This document shows, one piece after another, positions 47,775-56,562 of a stretch of 64,000 bases of DNA. Under the pieces are notes generated by a model. It did no database searches, was not told the origin of the DNA, and worked only from the letters and a program-made list of their open reading frames with translations. Position numbers and translations under genes: made by a program. Positions within the stretch are counted from its first letter, which is position 1; each line of letters begins with the position of its first letter. This stretch comes from Inquilinus sp052113205 (lineage in GTDB: Bacteria; Pseudomonadota; Alphaproteobacteria; DSM-16000; Inquilinaceae), in the NCBI RefSeq assembly GCF_052113205.1, contig NZ_JBFRCU010000010.1, positions 62,001 through 126,000 on the forward strand, read 5' to 3'.

Positions 47775-48758
47775 ATGAAGCTCTGCCGCCGGATCGGCCT
47801 CGGCATGCTTGCCGCCACGGCCATTGCCTTTGCCCTGCCGACCGCTGCCCAGGATTATCCGAACCGCGTCATCACCATGGTCGTGCCCTTCGCCGCCGGC
47901 GGGCCGACCGACACGGTGGCGCGGCTGATCGCCGAGCCGATGAGTAAGACGCTCGGCCAGCAGGTGATCGTCGAGAATGTCGGCGGCGCCGGCGGCACCA
48001 TCGGCGCGTCCCGCGTCGCCAAGGCCGACCCCGACGGCTACACTATCCTGCTGCACCATATCGGCCAGGCCACCAGCGCCACGCTGTACCGCAACCTCGA
48101 CTACAAGCCGGGCGACGCCTTCGCCGGCATCGGCCTGGTCACCGACGTGCCGATGACCTTCGTCGCCCGCGGCGACTTCGAAGCCAAGTCGATGCAGGAG
48201 CTGGTGGAATACGCCAAGGCCAACAAGGACAAGGTGACGATCGCCAATGCCGGCGTCGGCTCGGCTTCGCATCTCTGCGGCATGCTGTTCATGAATGCGA
48301 TCGGCACGCAGCTGACGACCGTCGCCTACAAGGGCACCGGCCCGGCGATGAACGACCTGCTGGGCGGCGTGTTCGACTTCATGTGCGACCAGACCACCAA
48401 CACCACCAGCCAGATCAAGGGCGGCAAGATCAAGGTCTACGCCGTCACCACCGAGAAGCGCGTGCCGTCGCTGCCCGATGTGCCGACCACCACCGAGGCC
48501 GGGCTGCCCGACTTCAGGATCGGCATCTGGCACGGGCTCTACGCGCCCAAGGGCACGCCGCAGCCGGTGGTCGACAAGCTCGAGGCCGCGCTGCAGGCCG
48601 CGCTGAAGGATCCGAACGTGGTCACCCGCTTCGCCGATCTCGGCACCGAGCCGGTGCCGCTCGACCAGGCCACCCCGGCGGCGCTTGATGCCTATCTCAA
48701 GGCCGAGATCGCCAAATGGGCGCCGGTGATCACGGCGGCCGGCGTCTACGCCGACTGA
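47775..48758 (+). CDS. tctC: Tripartite tricarboxylate transporter substrate-binding protein (TctC)
   Basis: Periplasmic Bug-family binding protein of 327 residues with a signal peptide MKLCRRIGLGMLAATAIAFA. Landmarks: YPNRVITMVVPFAAGGPTDTVAR (about 26-48), GQQVIVENVGGAGGTIGASRVAKA, DGYTIL and VPTTTEAGLPDF. AGGGGG lies just upstream of the ATG at 47775. First gene of tctC-tctB-tctA-amidase; substrate unknown, but the amidase suggests an amide or its carboxylate product. Confidence 0.93.
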   Translation: MKLCRRIGLGMLAATAIAFALPTAAQDYPNRVITMVVPFAAGGPTDTVARLIAEPMSKTLGQQVIVENVGGAGGTIGASRVAKADPDGYTILLHHIGQATSATLYRNLDYKPGDAFAGIGLVTDVPMTFVARGDFEAKSMQELVEYAKANKDKVTIANAGVGSASHLCGMLFMNAIGTQLTTVAYKGTGPAMNDLLGGVFDFMCDQTTNTTSQIKGGKIKVYAVTTEKRVPSLPDVPTTTEAGLPDFRIGIWHGLYAPKGTPQPVVDKLEAALQAALKDPNVVTRFADLGTEPVPLDQATPAALDAYLKAEIAKWAPVITAAGVYAD

Positions 48759-48798
48759 GCTCGCGTCTCCCGTTCCAACCCCGGACTCAGGAGTCGCG

Positions 48799-49260
48799 AT
48801 GCGCCTCTCCATCCGTCATCCCAAGGACTTCTGGTCCGGGCTGATCTTCCTGGCCCTGGCGATCGGCTTCGGCTGGATGGCCCAGGGCTACTCCATGGGC
48901 CGCGCCATCAAGATGGGGCCGGGCTATTTCCCGACCGTGCTGGCCGGGATCCTGGCCCTGATCGGGCTGATCACCCTGGTGCGCTCCTTCGTGCTGGAGG
49001 GGGAGGGCGTCGGGCAATTGGCCTGGCGCGGTGGTGCGATCGTGCTGGCAGCGATGCTGCTGTTCGGGCTGCTGCTGCGCGGCGGCGGTCTGGTCGTCTC
49101 GGTGCTGGTGGTGGTCTTCGTCGGCGCCGCCGCCAGCGTCAAGTTCCGGGTGCCGGTCGCGGCGGCGGCGGCGGTGGTCATGGCCGCCTTCTGCGTCGCC
49201 GTCTTCGTCTGGGGGCTCGGCCTGCCGATCCCCCTCTTCGGCCGCTGGTTCGGGAACTGA
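48799..49260 (+). CDS. tctB: Tripartite tricarboxylate transporter small membrane subunit TctB
   Basis: 153 residues with four hydrophobic segments (about 13-28, 42-62, 83-100 and 128-146). The region FLALAIGFGWMAQGYSMGRAIKMGPGYFPTVLAG is typical of TctB. It lies between tctC and tctA, seven bases before the latter. Small subunits of this family show weak conservation except for this core. Confidence 0.92.
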   Translation: MRLSIRHPKDFWSGLIFLALAIGFGWMAQGYSMGRAIKMGPGYFPTVLAGILALIGLITLVRSFVLEGEGVGQLAWRGGAIVLAAMLLFGLLLRGGGLVVSVLVVVFVGAAASVKFRVPVAAAAAVVMAAFCVAVFVWGLGLPIPLFGRWFGN

Positions 49261-49267
49261 GGCGACG

Positions 49268-50776
49268 ATGGACCTTCTGAACAACCTGATCCTCGGCTTC
49301 AGCGTCGCCTTCACGCTGACCAACCTCAGCTACTGCTTCGTCGGCGTGCTGCTCGGCACGCTGGTCGGGGTGCTGCCGGGCCTCGGCCCGACCGCGACCA
49401 TCGCCATGCTGCTGCCGGCCACCTTCGTGCTGCCGCCGATCGCCGCCCTGATCATGCTGGCCGGCATCTATTACGGCTCGCAATATGGCGGCTCGACGAC
49501 GGCGATCCTGATCAACCTGCCGGGCGAATCGGCCTCGGTGGTCACCGCCATCGACGGCTATCAGATGGCCAAGCAGGGCCGGGCGGGCGCCGCCCTGGCC
49601 GCCGCCGGCATCGGCTCCTTCTTCGCCGGCACGGTGGCGACGTTCCTGATCGCTCTGTTCGCGCCGCCGCTGGCCGCCATCGCGCTCAAATTCGGCCCGG
49701 CCGAATACTTCTCGCTGATGATACTGGGCTTGGTCGCCTCGGTTGCCTTGGCGCATGGCTCGGTGCTGAAGGCGCTCGGCATGATCGCGCTCGGCCTGCT
49801 GCTCGGCATGGTCGGGCAGGATGTCGAGACCGGCACGCCGCGCTACACCTTCGGCATCCCAGAGCTGTCGCAGGGCATCAACTTCGTCGCCATCTCGATG
49901 GGCCTGTTCGGCATCGCCGAGATCATCCGCAACCTCGAGGCCGAGCATCTGCGCGACGTCATGGTCAGCAAGGTCTCGGGGCTGATGCCGACGCGGCAGG
50001 AGCTGCGCCGCATGGCCCNGGCGATCCTGCGCGGCACCGCGCTGGGCTCGATCCTTGGCATCCTGCCGGGCGGCGGGTCGATCCTGTCCTCTTTCGCCGC
50101 CTATTCGCTGGAGAAGAAGATCTCCCGCCGGCCGCAGGATTTCGGCAAGGGCGCGATCGAGGGCGTCGCCGGGCCGGAATCGGCCAACAACGCCGGCGCC
50201 CAGACCTCCTTCATCCCGATGCTGACGCTCGGCATCCCCCCGACGCCGGTCATGGCGCTGATGGTCGGCGCCATGATCATCAAGGGCATCCAGCCGGGCC
50301 CACTGGTGATGACCGAGCAGCCCGAACTGTTCTGGGGCCTGATCGCCTCGATGTGGATCGGCAACTTCTTCCTGATCGTGCTGAACCTGCCGCTGATCGG
50401 CATCTGGGTGCGGCTCTTGAAGGTGCCGTACCACCTGCTGTTCCCGGCGATCCTGGCGTTCTGCTGCATCGGCGTCTACAGCCTCAACAACAACGTCTTC
50501 GACGTCTATCTGACCGTGGTCTTCGGCCTGGTCGGGTACATCCTGGTGAAGCTGGACTGCGAGCCGGCGCCGCTGCTGCTCGGCTTCATCCTGGGGCCGA
50601 TGATGGAGGAGAACCTGCGCCGCGCCATGCTGCTGGCGCGCGGCGACGTGACGGTCTTCGTCACCCGGCCGATCAGCGCCGTGCTGCTGGTGCTGACCTT
50701 GGGGGTGCTGGTGGTGATGATCAGCCCGGCAATCCGGCGCAAGCGCGAGGAGGCGTTCCAGGAGGAGCCGGGTTAG
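49268..50776 (+). CDS. tctA: Tripartite tricarboxylate transporter large membrane subunit TctA
   Basis: 502-residue permease with 10-12 TM helices. Signature motifs: GTLVGVLPGLGPTATIAMLLP near 30-50, GIYYGSQYGGSTTAILINLPGE (about 72-93), ILGILPGGGSILSSFAAYSLEKK and PESANNAGAQTSFIPMLTLGIPPTPVMALM. One residue is unresolved at the n at 50019. Together with TctC and TctB it forms a complete secondary importer. Confidence 0.95.
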   Translation: MDLLNNLILGFSVAFTLTNLSYCFVGVLLGTLVGVLPGLGPTATIAMLLPATFVLPPIAALIMLAGIYYGSQYGGSTTAILINLPGESASVVTAIDGYQMAKQGRAGAALAAAGIGSFFAGTVATFLIALFAPPLAAIALKFGPAEYFSLMILGLVASVALAHGSVLKALGMIALGLLLGMVGQDVETGTPRYTFGIPELSQGINFVAISMGLFGIAEIIRNLEAEHLRDVMVSKVSGLMPTRQELRRMAXAILRGTALGSILGILPGGGSILSSFAAYSLEKKISRRPQDFGKGAIEGVAGPESANNAGAQTSFIPMLTLGIPPTPVMALMVGAMIIKGIQPGPLVMTEQPELFWGLIASMWIGNFFLIVLNLPLIGIWVRLLKVPYHLLFPAILAFCCIGVYSLNNNVFDVYLTVVFGLVGYILVKLDCEPAPLLLGFILGPMMEENLRRAMLLARGDVTVFVTRPISAVLLVLTLGVLVVMISPAIRRKREEAFQEEPG

Positions 50777-50889
50777 CGGCGCCTCCGCCACAACCTTCCA
50801 TACCGAGAGGAAATGTCCGGCCATTCGGCTTGGTCGGGCGCCGGATTTCCGGTTATCTGAGAGACCGTCTTCCTGCTCAGCGGTGACGC

Positions 50890-52275
50890 ATGACCTCGCC
50901 TGCCGATTTCTCCGCCGTCGATCTCGTCGCCCGCTACCGCGACCGCAGCCTGTCGCCGGTCGAGGTGGCCGAGGCGGTGCTGCAGCGGATCGAGGCCTGG
51001 GAGCCGAAGCTGCAGGCCCTGTGGGCGCTCGATGCGGCCGCTGCCCGCGCCGCCGCGGCGGATTCAGCCAGGCGCTGGGCCGACGGCCGGCCGCTGGGCC
51101 CGGTCGACGGCGTGCCGGTGACGATCAAGGAGAACATCGCGACGAAGGGCGTGCCGGTGCCGGTCGGCACCGCCGCGACGCTGCTGGTGCCGGCAGACGA
51201 GGATGCGCCGCCCGCGGCCCGGCTGCGCGAATCCGGCGCCGTGATCCTGGCGAAGACCACCATGCCGGATTTCGGCATGCTGTCCTCCGGCCTCTCCAGC
51301 TTCCACAAGCTGGCGCGCAACCCCTGGGACCTGTCGACCAATCCGGGTGGCTCCAGCGCCGGGGCGGGGGTGGCGGCCGCCGCCGGCTACGGGCCGATCC
51401 ACATCGGCACCGATATCGGCGGGTCGATCCGGCTGCCGGCCGGCTGGTGCGGCATCGTCGGACTGAAGCCCAGCCTGGGGCGAATCCCGATCGACCCGCC
51501 CTATGTCGGCCGCGTCGCCGGGCCGATGACCCGCACCGTCGCCGACACGGTCCTGGCGATGTCGGTGCTGTCGCGGCCGGACGGGCGCGACGGCATGAGC
51601 CTGCCGCCAGCGGCGATCGACTGGTCCGACCTCACCATCGACCCGAAAGGGCTGCGCATCGGCCTGATGATGGAGATCGGCGCCGGCATGGCGCTGGACC
51701 CGGAGGTGGGGCAGGCGGTGACCGCCGCCGCCCGGCTGTTCGAGGCGGCCGGCGCCGTGGTCGAGCCGGTGCCGGCGATCCTGACCCGGGAGATGCTGGA
51801 CGGGCTCGACGATTTCTGGCGGGCCCGGGCCTGGGACGATGTCGAGAAGCTGCCGGAGGAGGGCCGAGCGAAGATCCTGCCCTATATCCGCGCCTGGGCG
51901 GAATCGGGCGCGCAGCGCTCCGGCCTCGCCGTGATCCGCGGCTTCAACCAGACCATGGCGATCCGCAAGGCCGCGGCCAGAGTGTTCAGCTCATGGGACT
52001 TCGTGCTGTCGCCGACCGCGCCGGTCGCCCGCTTCCCGGCGGAGTGGGCGTCGCCGCTGAACGACCCGGGCAAGCCGTTCGAGCATATCGGCTACACTGT
52101 GGCCTGGAACATGTCGGAGCAGCCGGCGGTGTCGATCAACTGCGGCTATACGGCAGCGGGAGCACCGGTCGGGCTGCAGATCGTTGGCCGCCGCTTCGAC
52201 GACCTCGGCGTGCTGCGCCTGGCCCAGGCCTATGAGGACCGCCGCGGCCCGCAGCGGCCCTGGCCGGTCTTGTAA
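50890..52275 (+). CDS. Amidase-signature-family hydrolase
   Basis: 461-residue amidase. The Ser-Ser-Lys catalytic triad is visible: K80 in PVTIKENIA, the cis-Ser S155 in NPGGSSAGAG (or S156), and nucleophile S179 in IGTDIGGSIRLPAG. The Gly/Ser-rich signature and GIVGLKPSLGRIP are intact. C-terminal VSINCGYTAAGAPVGLQIVGRRFDD closes the fold. Located 113 bases after tctA in the same direction, so it may hydrolyse what the transporter brings in; the substrate cannot be predicted. Confidence 0.93.
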   Translation: MTSPADFSAVDLVARYRDRSLSPVEVAEAVLQRIEAWEPKLQALWALDAAAARAAAADSARRWADGRPLGPVDGVPVTIKENIATKGVPVPVGTAATLLVPADEDAPPAARLRESGAVILAKTTMPDFGMLSSGLSSFHKLARNPWDLSTNPGGSSAGAGVAAAAGYGPIHIGTDIGGSIRLPAGWCGIVGLKPSLGRIPIDPPYVGRVAGPMTRTVADTVLAMSVLSRPDGRDGMSLPPAAIDWSDLTIDPKGLRIGLMMEIGAGMALDPEVGQAVTAAARLFEAAGAVVEPVPAILTREMLDGLDDFWRARAWDDVEKLPEEGRAKILPYIRAWAESGAQRSGLAVIRGFNQTMAIRKAAARVFSSWDFVLSPTAPVARFPAEWASPLNDPGKPFEHIGYTVAWNMSEQPAVSINCGYTAAGAPVGLQIVGRRFDDLGVLRLAQAYEDRRGPQRPWPVL

Positions 52276-52372
52276 GGCGCCGATTCCTGGAACATCCTGG
52301 AGCGGTCATCCGTTCCTACTGCCGGACATGCGGCCGGCGCCGCTGCCGGGCGGCCTGACGTCGAGAGGGGAC

Positions 52373-52768
52373 ATGGATCGGGCGGACCGTGAGATCGCCA
52401 TGCTGGAGACCCTTGCGGCCAAGGGGCTGCCGANGGCCGCGGTCGTCGGCAAGACCATGGTCCATGGCCAGCCGGCCATCATCTTCGAGCGGTATTCCGG
52501 CAGCAGCGCCGACATCGTGCGCAACCAGTCGGTCGTCGACGACCGGCTGCTGAGCGAGACCAGCGTGGCCAGCCTGTCGCGCATCCGGGCGGTCATGCTG
52601 GAGACGCCGATCGCCGTGGGCCGGCTCAACCTCCTGATCCGGTCGGACGGGGCGGTCGTTCTGTCGGATCCCGGCGCGGTGTGGGAAGGCCGGCCGCCGC
52701 CGCAGGATCAGGTCGCGCTGATCGACCTGCTGCTCGCGGCGGCGCAGGCCAAGGTCGGGCGGCCATAG
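52373..52768 (+). CDS. Short protein homologous to the C-terminal kinase-like domain of the neighbouring giant protein
   Basis: 131 residues from the ATG at 52373 with GAGAGGGG just upstream. Its segments GQPAIIFERYSG, TSVASLSRIRAVMLETPIAV and LNLLIRSDGAVVLSDP align with GQKAFLQDRYVAN, NSISSLKAIRSLLIEKDVAI and LQFLIDKDGRFVIADP in the end of the next protein (same order, same spacing, roughly a quarter identical by eye). It lacks the N-lobe and glycine loop, and the Asp of the putative catalytic loop (IADLQ) is replaced by Arg (VGRLN), so it may be inactive. One residue is unresolved (n at 52435). It could be a regulator, an immunity-like partner or a duplicated remnant. Confidence 0.65.
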   Translation: MDRADREIAMLETLAAKGLPXAAVVGKTMVHGQPAIIFERYSGSSADIVRNQSVVDDRLLSETSVASLSRIRAVMLETPIAVGRLNLLIRSDGAVVLSDPGAVWEGRPPPQDQVALIDLLLAAAQAKVGRP

Positions 52769-52844
52769 TCACCGGCCTCGCGCCGGTGGCCTGAGGGCCG
52801 TCTTTCGGTTCCGGCTCGTCCTTTTTTGGGGAGGGGGCGCTGTC

Positions 52845-55800
52845 ATGGTCTTGCCTGCAGAGCGTTACGGCGGCTTGCCGCCCGTGCGGCGCGCGGAGCG
52901 CCCCCAGCAGAACAGCCCGGTCCGCTTCGCGGATGTGGTCGACGCCGTCCGCAAGGAAGGCGACCCCGCATCGGGAACCCAGGGCGCCGCTGCGCAAGCT
53001 CGCCCCGAAGATCCACCGAAGCCGCCGCCGGGGCTGACGGACCCGGCCAAGACCATTGCCGATGACCGGCGCCGCAGCATCGACGACTGGGTCGGCGGCG
53101 CGGATGACAGCTTCTGGCCCTGGAAGGACGATTCCCACGACAAGGTTGCGCATGCGCTGCGCGGAAACTCCGAGCTCGGCGGGCTGACCGGGGACGAACG
53201 GCGCTATCTGGTCGACAGGGCGCTCGACAAATGGGTCCGCGAGGGCGAGACCTACTCCTCGCCGCGGGACCTGGCGCGGGACGTCCGCGGCGACGGGACC
53301 CTGGGGCCGCTGGTGGCCGAGCGCTGCGCCGTCAAGGCCGCGGCCCTAGAGGCGGAGCAGCGCCGCAAGCCGCCGTCGGACCGCAATGGGGATGCGGTCG
53401 ACATCGGCGGCGCCGCCATCGTCGCGCTGCATGTCGAGCCGGGCCGTAAGACCGACGCGGCGCAGCAGGCCGCCCTGCGGCAGCTGGTCGAGAAGCTGGG
53501 GCCGTCCAAGGCGGCAGGGCTGGCGGAATCGCTGTCCTCGCCCGGTCTCGAGACCGAATATGCGTCGGCGACGCTCGAGGCCCTCAACGCCGGGCCGTTC
53601 ACCGACAGCGGCTGGGCCTTCGCCACCAGCGCCTTCTCGACCACCCAGGAGCAGCGCTACGGCCAAGGCACGGACCTGTCGATGCCGATGGCCAAGGCCC
53701 TCGCCCGCGGGCTGTTCCCGCAGGATTCGCAGCGGCAGCAGCAGGAGGCGCAGCGGATTGGCGACCTGCTGTCGACGCCGATCGGCCGGTCGCTGCTGAC
53801 GCCGCCGAACGCCGTTCTCGGCGAGGACAAGGTCGGGCCGGAGCGCCGGGCCCAGGCGCTGGCCGTGGTGCTGCAGACTCCGGAGATCACGGCCGCCCGC
53901 CTGTCGCGCGACGGCTTCGATCCCTGGGCCAGCCCGCTGATCGCCACCCCGATCGCCCAGGACAGCGCGGACCGGGCGCTCGCGGCCAGCCGGCAGACTC
54001 CCGAAGCGGCCGCCGACCGCCTCGGCGGCGGCAGCGGTGTCGGCATCCCGGAGGAGCTGCACGGCACCCAGCTCGACAACCGGGTCGGCCAGGCGATGAA
54101 CCTGCCGCCCGAAGGCGTCTCCGCCGACACGCCGCCGGACAAGCTGAAGCAGCTGACGGACGCGGCCGCCCGGGGCGAGCATTCCTTCTATACCACCGGC
54201 GACAACGCCGAGACGGTGCGGAAGATCACCGCCACGATCCGGGATCTGGGCGGCGACACCGCCCGGGTCACGGTGCTGCCGATCCAGTATTCCAGCCGCC
54301 AGACCGGGCCGGTGCAACTGCCGCTCTTCCGGGTCGAGGGGAAGGACGGCAAGGCCTGGTTCGTCGACAATCTGGGCGCGCGGTACGACAGCTTCGGCAA
54401 ATGGACCGAGAAGAACCAGCTGCCGCCCGGAAACGTCACCTATCCCAAGGGCGGCGAGCTGAAGCCGGGTCCGGACGGCAAGGTGGCGCTGGACAGCCGC
54501 AACACGCCGAAGACGCCGGACACGATCGGCGAACAGCTGCTGGAGGCCGGCGACATGTTCGCCCTGGTCGGCGGCCTGCTGGCCGGCGGGGCGATGATGA
54601 TCGGCAGCGGGGGCACCGCCGCCCCGGTGGTGATGATCGCCGCCGGAGCGTGGACCGTGGGCCGCGGCGCGCAGACCCTGGCCGAGCGCGGCGACATCGG
54701 CCTGCCCAACGATCTCGGCGATCCGCAGGCGAGGGCCGCCTATTTCAACATCGCGGCCGGCGTGCTGAGCGGTCTCCCGCTCGGCCGCGCCGCCTTCCTG
54801 GCCCGGACCGGCCAGGACGTGACCATGCCCGGGGTCTGGGCCGTCGCCAACGGCACCGCGATCGGGGCGGATACGGCGGCCGCCGGCAACACCGGATACA
54901 CCCTGGTCAAGGACTGGAACGACCTCGACCCGGCCCAGCGCTTCGAGATGGGGCTGGGCATGGCGTTCTGGACCGTCTCGGCCGGTGCCATGGCGCGGCA
55001 GGCATTCCAGCCGCGCACCGGCGCGCCAGCCGACCCGCCCGGATCGACCTCGCGGCCCGACGGCGAAGCGACACCGTCCGACCCGTCCGCATCGGCTCCA
55101 CGTCCGGAGGGAGAGGCGCCGCCGCCCACGCCGCCCGGCGACGGGGCCCGGGGCGGCCGGGTTCCATCCCGGACGCTCGACCTGCGTCCCGGGGAGGACG
55201 GCAGCTCCCCCCGAACGCAGAAGGTGCCGTTCCCCCGGGTCGACATGGACCGGATCTGGGTCGGTGGCCGCCTGCCGGCGGATGACGGCAGCATCGGGCG
55301 CGCCCGGCTCCGGTCGCTCGATGGGCTTCTCCGCGACAAGAACATCAAGTCCGTCAACGTCGCTCACCTCGCCGCCGCCGATGACGCCGGCCATGTGGTG
55401 GACGCCGCGGGCAACCGGTTCACTGTTCCGGAGCTGTTCACGAAATCGCTGCTCGAGCGGGAGTATGCGGACCATCCGATCGTCCTGAACATCGCGCAGC
55501 CGAGCGCCGAAGCGAATGCCTTCGCGCAACGCGTGGCCGACTATAGCGGCGTCGATGTCTATGTGACCGGGTCGCGAGACCGCAATTTGTGGAACGTCTT
55601 CCATCGGAAGACCACGCCCCAGGGGCCGAGCGGCAGGATCGAGGTCGAGAACGGACGGACATTCTCGGTCGATGACCAGGGCCGGCGCCGGGCGATCGAT
55701 CCCGAGACCAATCTCGGTAAGGTCCTCGGGACCGGGGTCGAGAAGACCGCCTTCGCCTTCGGCGACGACCATGTGATCGTCGTCTACAAGGATCTGGAGC

Positions 55801-56255
55801 CCGAGGTGCCCCGGCCGGGCGAAGCCTATTCCGACCCCGAGCATCAGCAGGCCACTCTTGCCAAGCTCGACCGCCTCGGCTTCCCGATCGCGAGGAACCA
55901 GGCCGAGTTCGACTTCAACGGACAGAAGGCCTTCCTGCAGGACCGCTATGTCGCCAACGACCGGGATCTCGACACCCGGATGGATGCCAGCGGTCAGCCG
56001 CTCAGCGTCACGCTGCTGAACCAGAACAGCATCTCGAGCCTGAAGGCGATCCGCAGTCTGCTGATCGAAAAGGATGTCGCCATCGCCGACCTGCAGTTCC
56101 TGATCGACAAGGATGGCCGCTTCGTCATTGCCGACCCGGTCGGCATGAAGCAGGGGTTGGACGATGATGGCCGACGCCAGCAGGCCACCAATCTGCGGGA
56201 GATCGACGACCTCATCGATACGGCCGAGGTCAATCTCAGCCAACCGCCGAACTAG
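52845..56255 (+). CDS. Giant modular protein, DUF4781-like, with C-terminal kinase-like domain
   Basis: 1136 residues, GGGGAGGGGG upstream of the ATG, no signal peptide. Modules seen: a Pro-rich N-terminus (about 1-75); a helical region (75-540); a DUF4781-like core (about 540-650) with NTPKTPDTIGEQLLEAG, hydrophobic segments (about 568-609) and YFNIAAGVLSGLPLGRAA; more hydrophobic stretches to about 725; a Pro/Ser/Thr linker (about 725-785); a domain with VPFPRVDMDRIWVGGRLPAD and HPIVLNIAQPSAEANAFAQRVADYSGVDVYV (about 795-940); and a kinase-like end with GTGVEKTAFAFG (from about 959), VVYK (K982), IADLQF (D1082) and IADP (D1097). The layout matches polymorphic toxins or effectors. Activity is inferred from motif order only. 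Confidence 0.72.
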   Translation: MVLPAERYGGLPPVRRAERPQQNSPVRFADVVDAVRKEGDPASGTQGAAAQARPEDPPKPPPGLTDPAKTIADDRRRSIDDWVGGADDSFWPWKDDSHDKVAHALRGNSELGGLTGDERRYLVDRALDKWVREGETYSSPRDLARDVRGDGTLGPLVAERCAVKAAALEAEQRRKPPSDRNGDAVDIGGAAIVALHVEPGRKTDAAQQAALRQLVEKLGPSKAAGLAESLSSPGLETEYASATLEALNAGPFTDSGWAFATSAFSTTQEQRYGQGTDLSMPMAKALARGLFPQDSQRQQQEAQRIGDLLSTPIGRSLLTPPNAVLGEDKVGPERRAQALAVVLQTPEITAARLSRDGFDPWASPLIATPIAQDSADRALAASRQTPEAAADRLGGGSGVGIPEELHGTQLDNRVGQAMNLPPEGVSADTPPDKLKQLTDAAARGEHSFYTTGDNAETVRKITATIRDLGGDTARVTVLPIQYSSRQTGPVQLPLFRVEGKDGKAWFVDNLGARYDSFGKWTEKNQLPPGNVTYPKGGELKPGPDGKVALDSRNTPKTPDTIGEQLLEAGDMFALVGGLLAGGAMMIGSGGTAAPVVMIAAGAWTVGRGAQTLAERGDIGLPNDLGDPQARAAYFNIAAGVLSGLPLGRAAFLARTGQDVTMPGVWAVANGTAIGADTAAAGNTGYTLVKDWNDLDPAQRFEMGLGMAFWTVSAGAMARQAFQPRTGAPADPPGSTSRPDGEATPSDPSASAPRPEGEAPPPTPPGDGARGGRVPSRTLDLRPGEDGSSPRTQKVPFPRVDMDRIWVGGRLPADDGSIGRARLRSLDGLLRDKNIKSVNVAHLAAADDAGHVVDAAGNRFTVPELFTKSLLEREYADHPIVLNIAQPSAEANAFAQRVADYSGVDVYVTGSRDRNLWNVFHRKTTPQGPSGRIEVENGRTFSVDDQGRRRAIDPETNLGKVLGTGVEKTAFAFGDDHVIVVYKDLEPEVPRPGEAYSDPEHQQATLAKLDRLGFPIARNQAEFDFNGQKAFLQDRYVANDRDLDTRMDASGQPLSVTLLNQNSISSLKAIRSLLIEKDVAIADLQFLIDKDGRFVIADPVGMKQGLDDDGRRQQATNLREIDDLIDTAEVNLSQPPN

Positions 56256-56401
56256 GCCAGGCTGGTCGGCTTCACCCGGCCGAAGGGGATGACGACCGCC
56301 TTGGCGACGAGCTTGCGCCGCAGCGCCAGCCGGACGATGCCGGTCGCGACCAGGCCGAAGAAAAAGGCCGGGACCACCGACACGCTGAGACGAGCCGCCA
56401 T
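56252..56401 (-). CDS. Small single-pass membrane protein, possibly iron-regulated
   Basis: 49 residues, starting MAARLSVSVVPAFFFGLVAT, with one TM helix at about 8-26 and a basic tail (RLALRRKLVAKA). GGAGG is positioned eight bases before the ATG at 56401, good evidence for translation; a TTG at 56470 would extend it by 23 residues. It lies divergent to the siderophore binding-protein gene across a Fur-box-like site, so iron control is plausible. No family is recognised. Its stop overlaps the giant gene's stop tail-to-tail. Confidence 0.5.
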   Translation of the reverse strand: MAARLSVSVVPAFFFGLVATGIVRLALRRKLVAKAVVIPFGRVKPTSLA

Positions 56402-56493
56402 CGATGCAACCTCCGAGACCACCGGCGGACGCCCCTTCGCCGGGATAGCTGGCTCAGCGGTTGCGGCCAACGGCCACCGAAAGCGGTCGCATA

Positions 56494-56512
56494 GAGATTG
56501 ATAATCACTCTC
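56494..56512. promoter_or_regulatory. Fur-box-like site of the intact siderophore binding-protein gene
   Basis: GAGATTGATAATCACTCTC matches the Fur consensus at 15 of 19 positions by eye. It lies 51 bases upstream of the binding-protein ATG at 56563 and upstream of the divergent 49-residue gene. With the similar site at 3774-3792, it supports iron repression of both loci. Confidence 0.65.
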
Positions 56513-56562
56513 ATATCGTTCATTGAATTGACTGACGTAACCATCATTCCGGATCTGCCTCC

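Noticed and set aside
52373..52768. Calling the small protein an immunity protein of the giant gene
   Set aside because: Immunity genes usually follow the toxin and are unrelated in sequence; this one precedes it and is homologous to the toxin-like domain, so I left the role open.
53346..56243. A 965-codon minus-strand frame opposite the giant DUF4781-like gene
   Set aside because: No ribosome site or family motifs; the plus strand has them.
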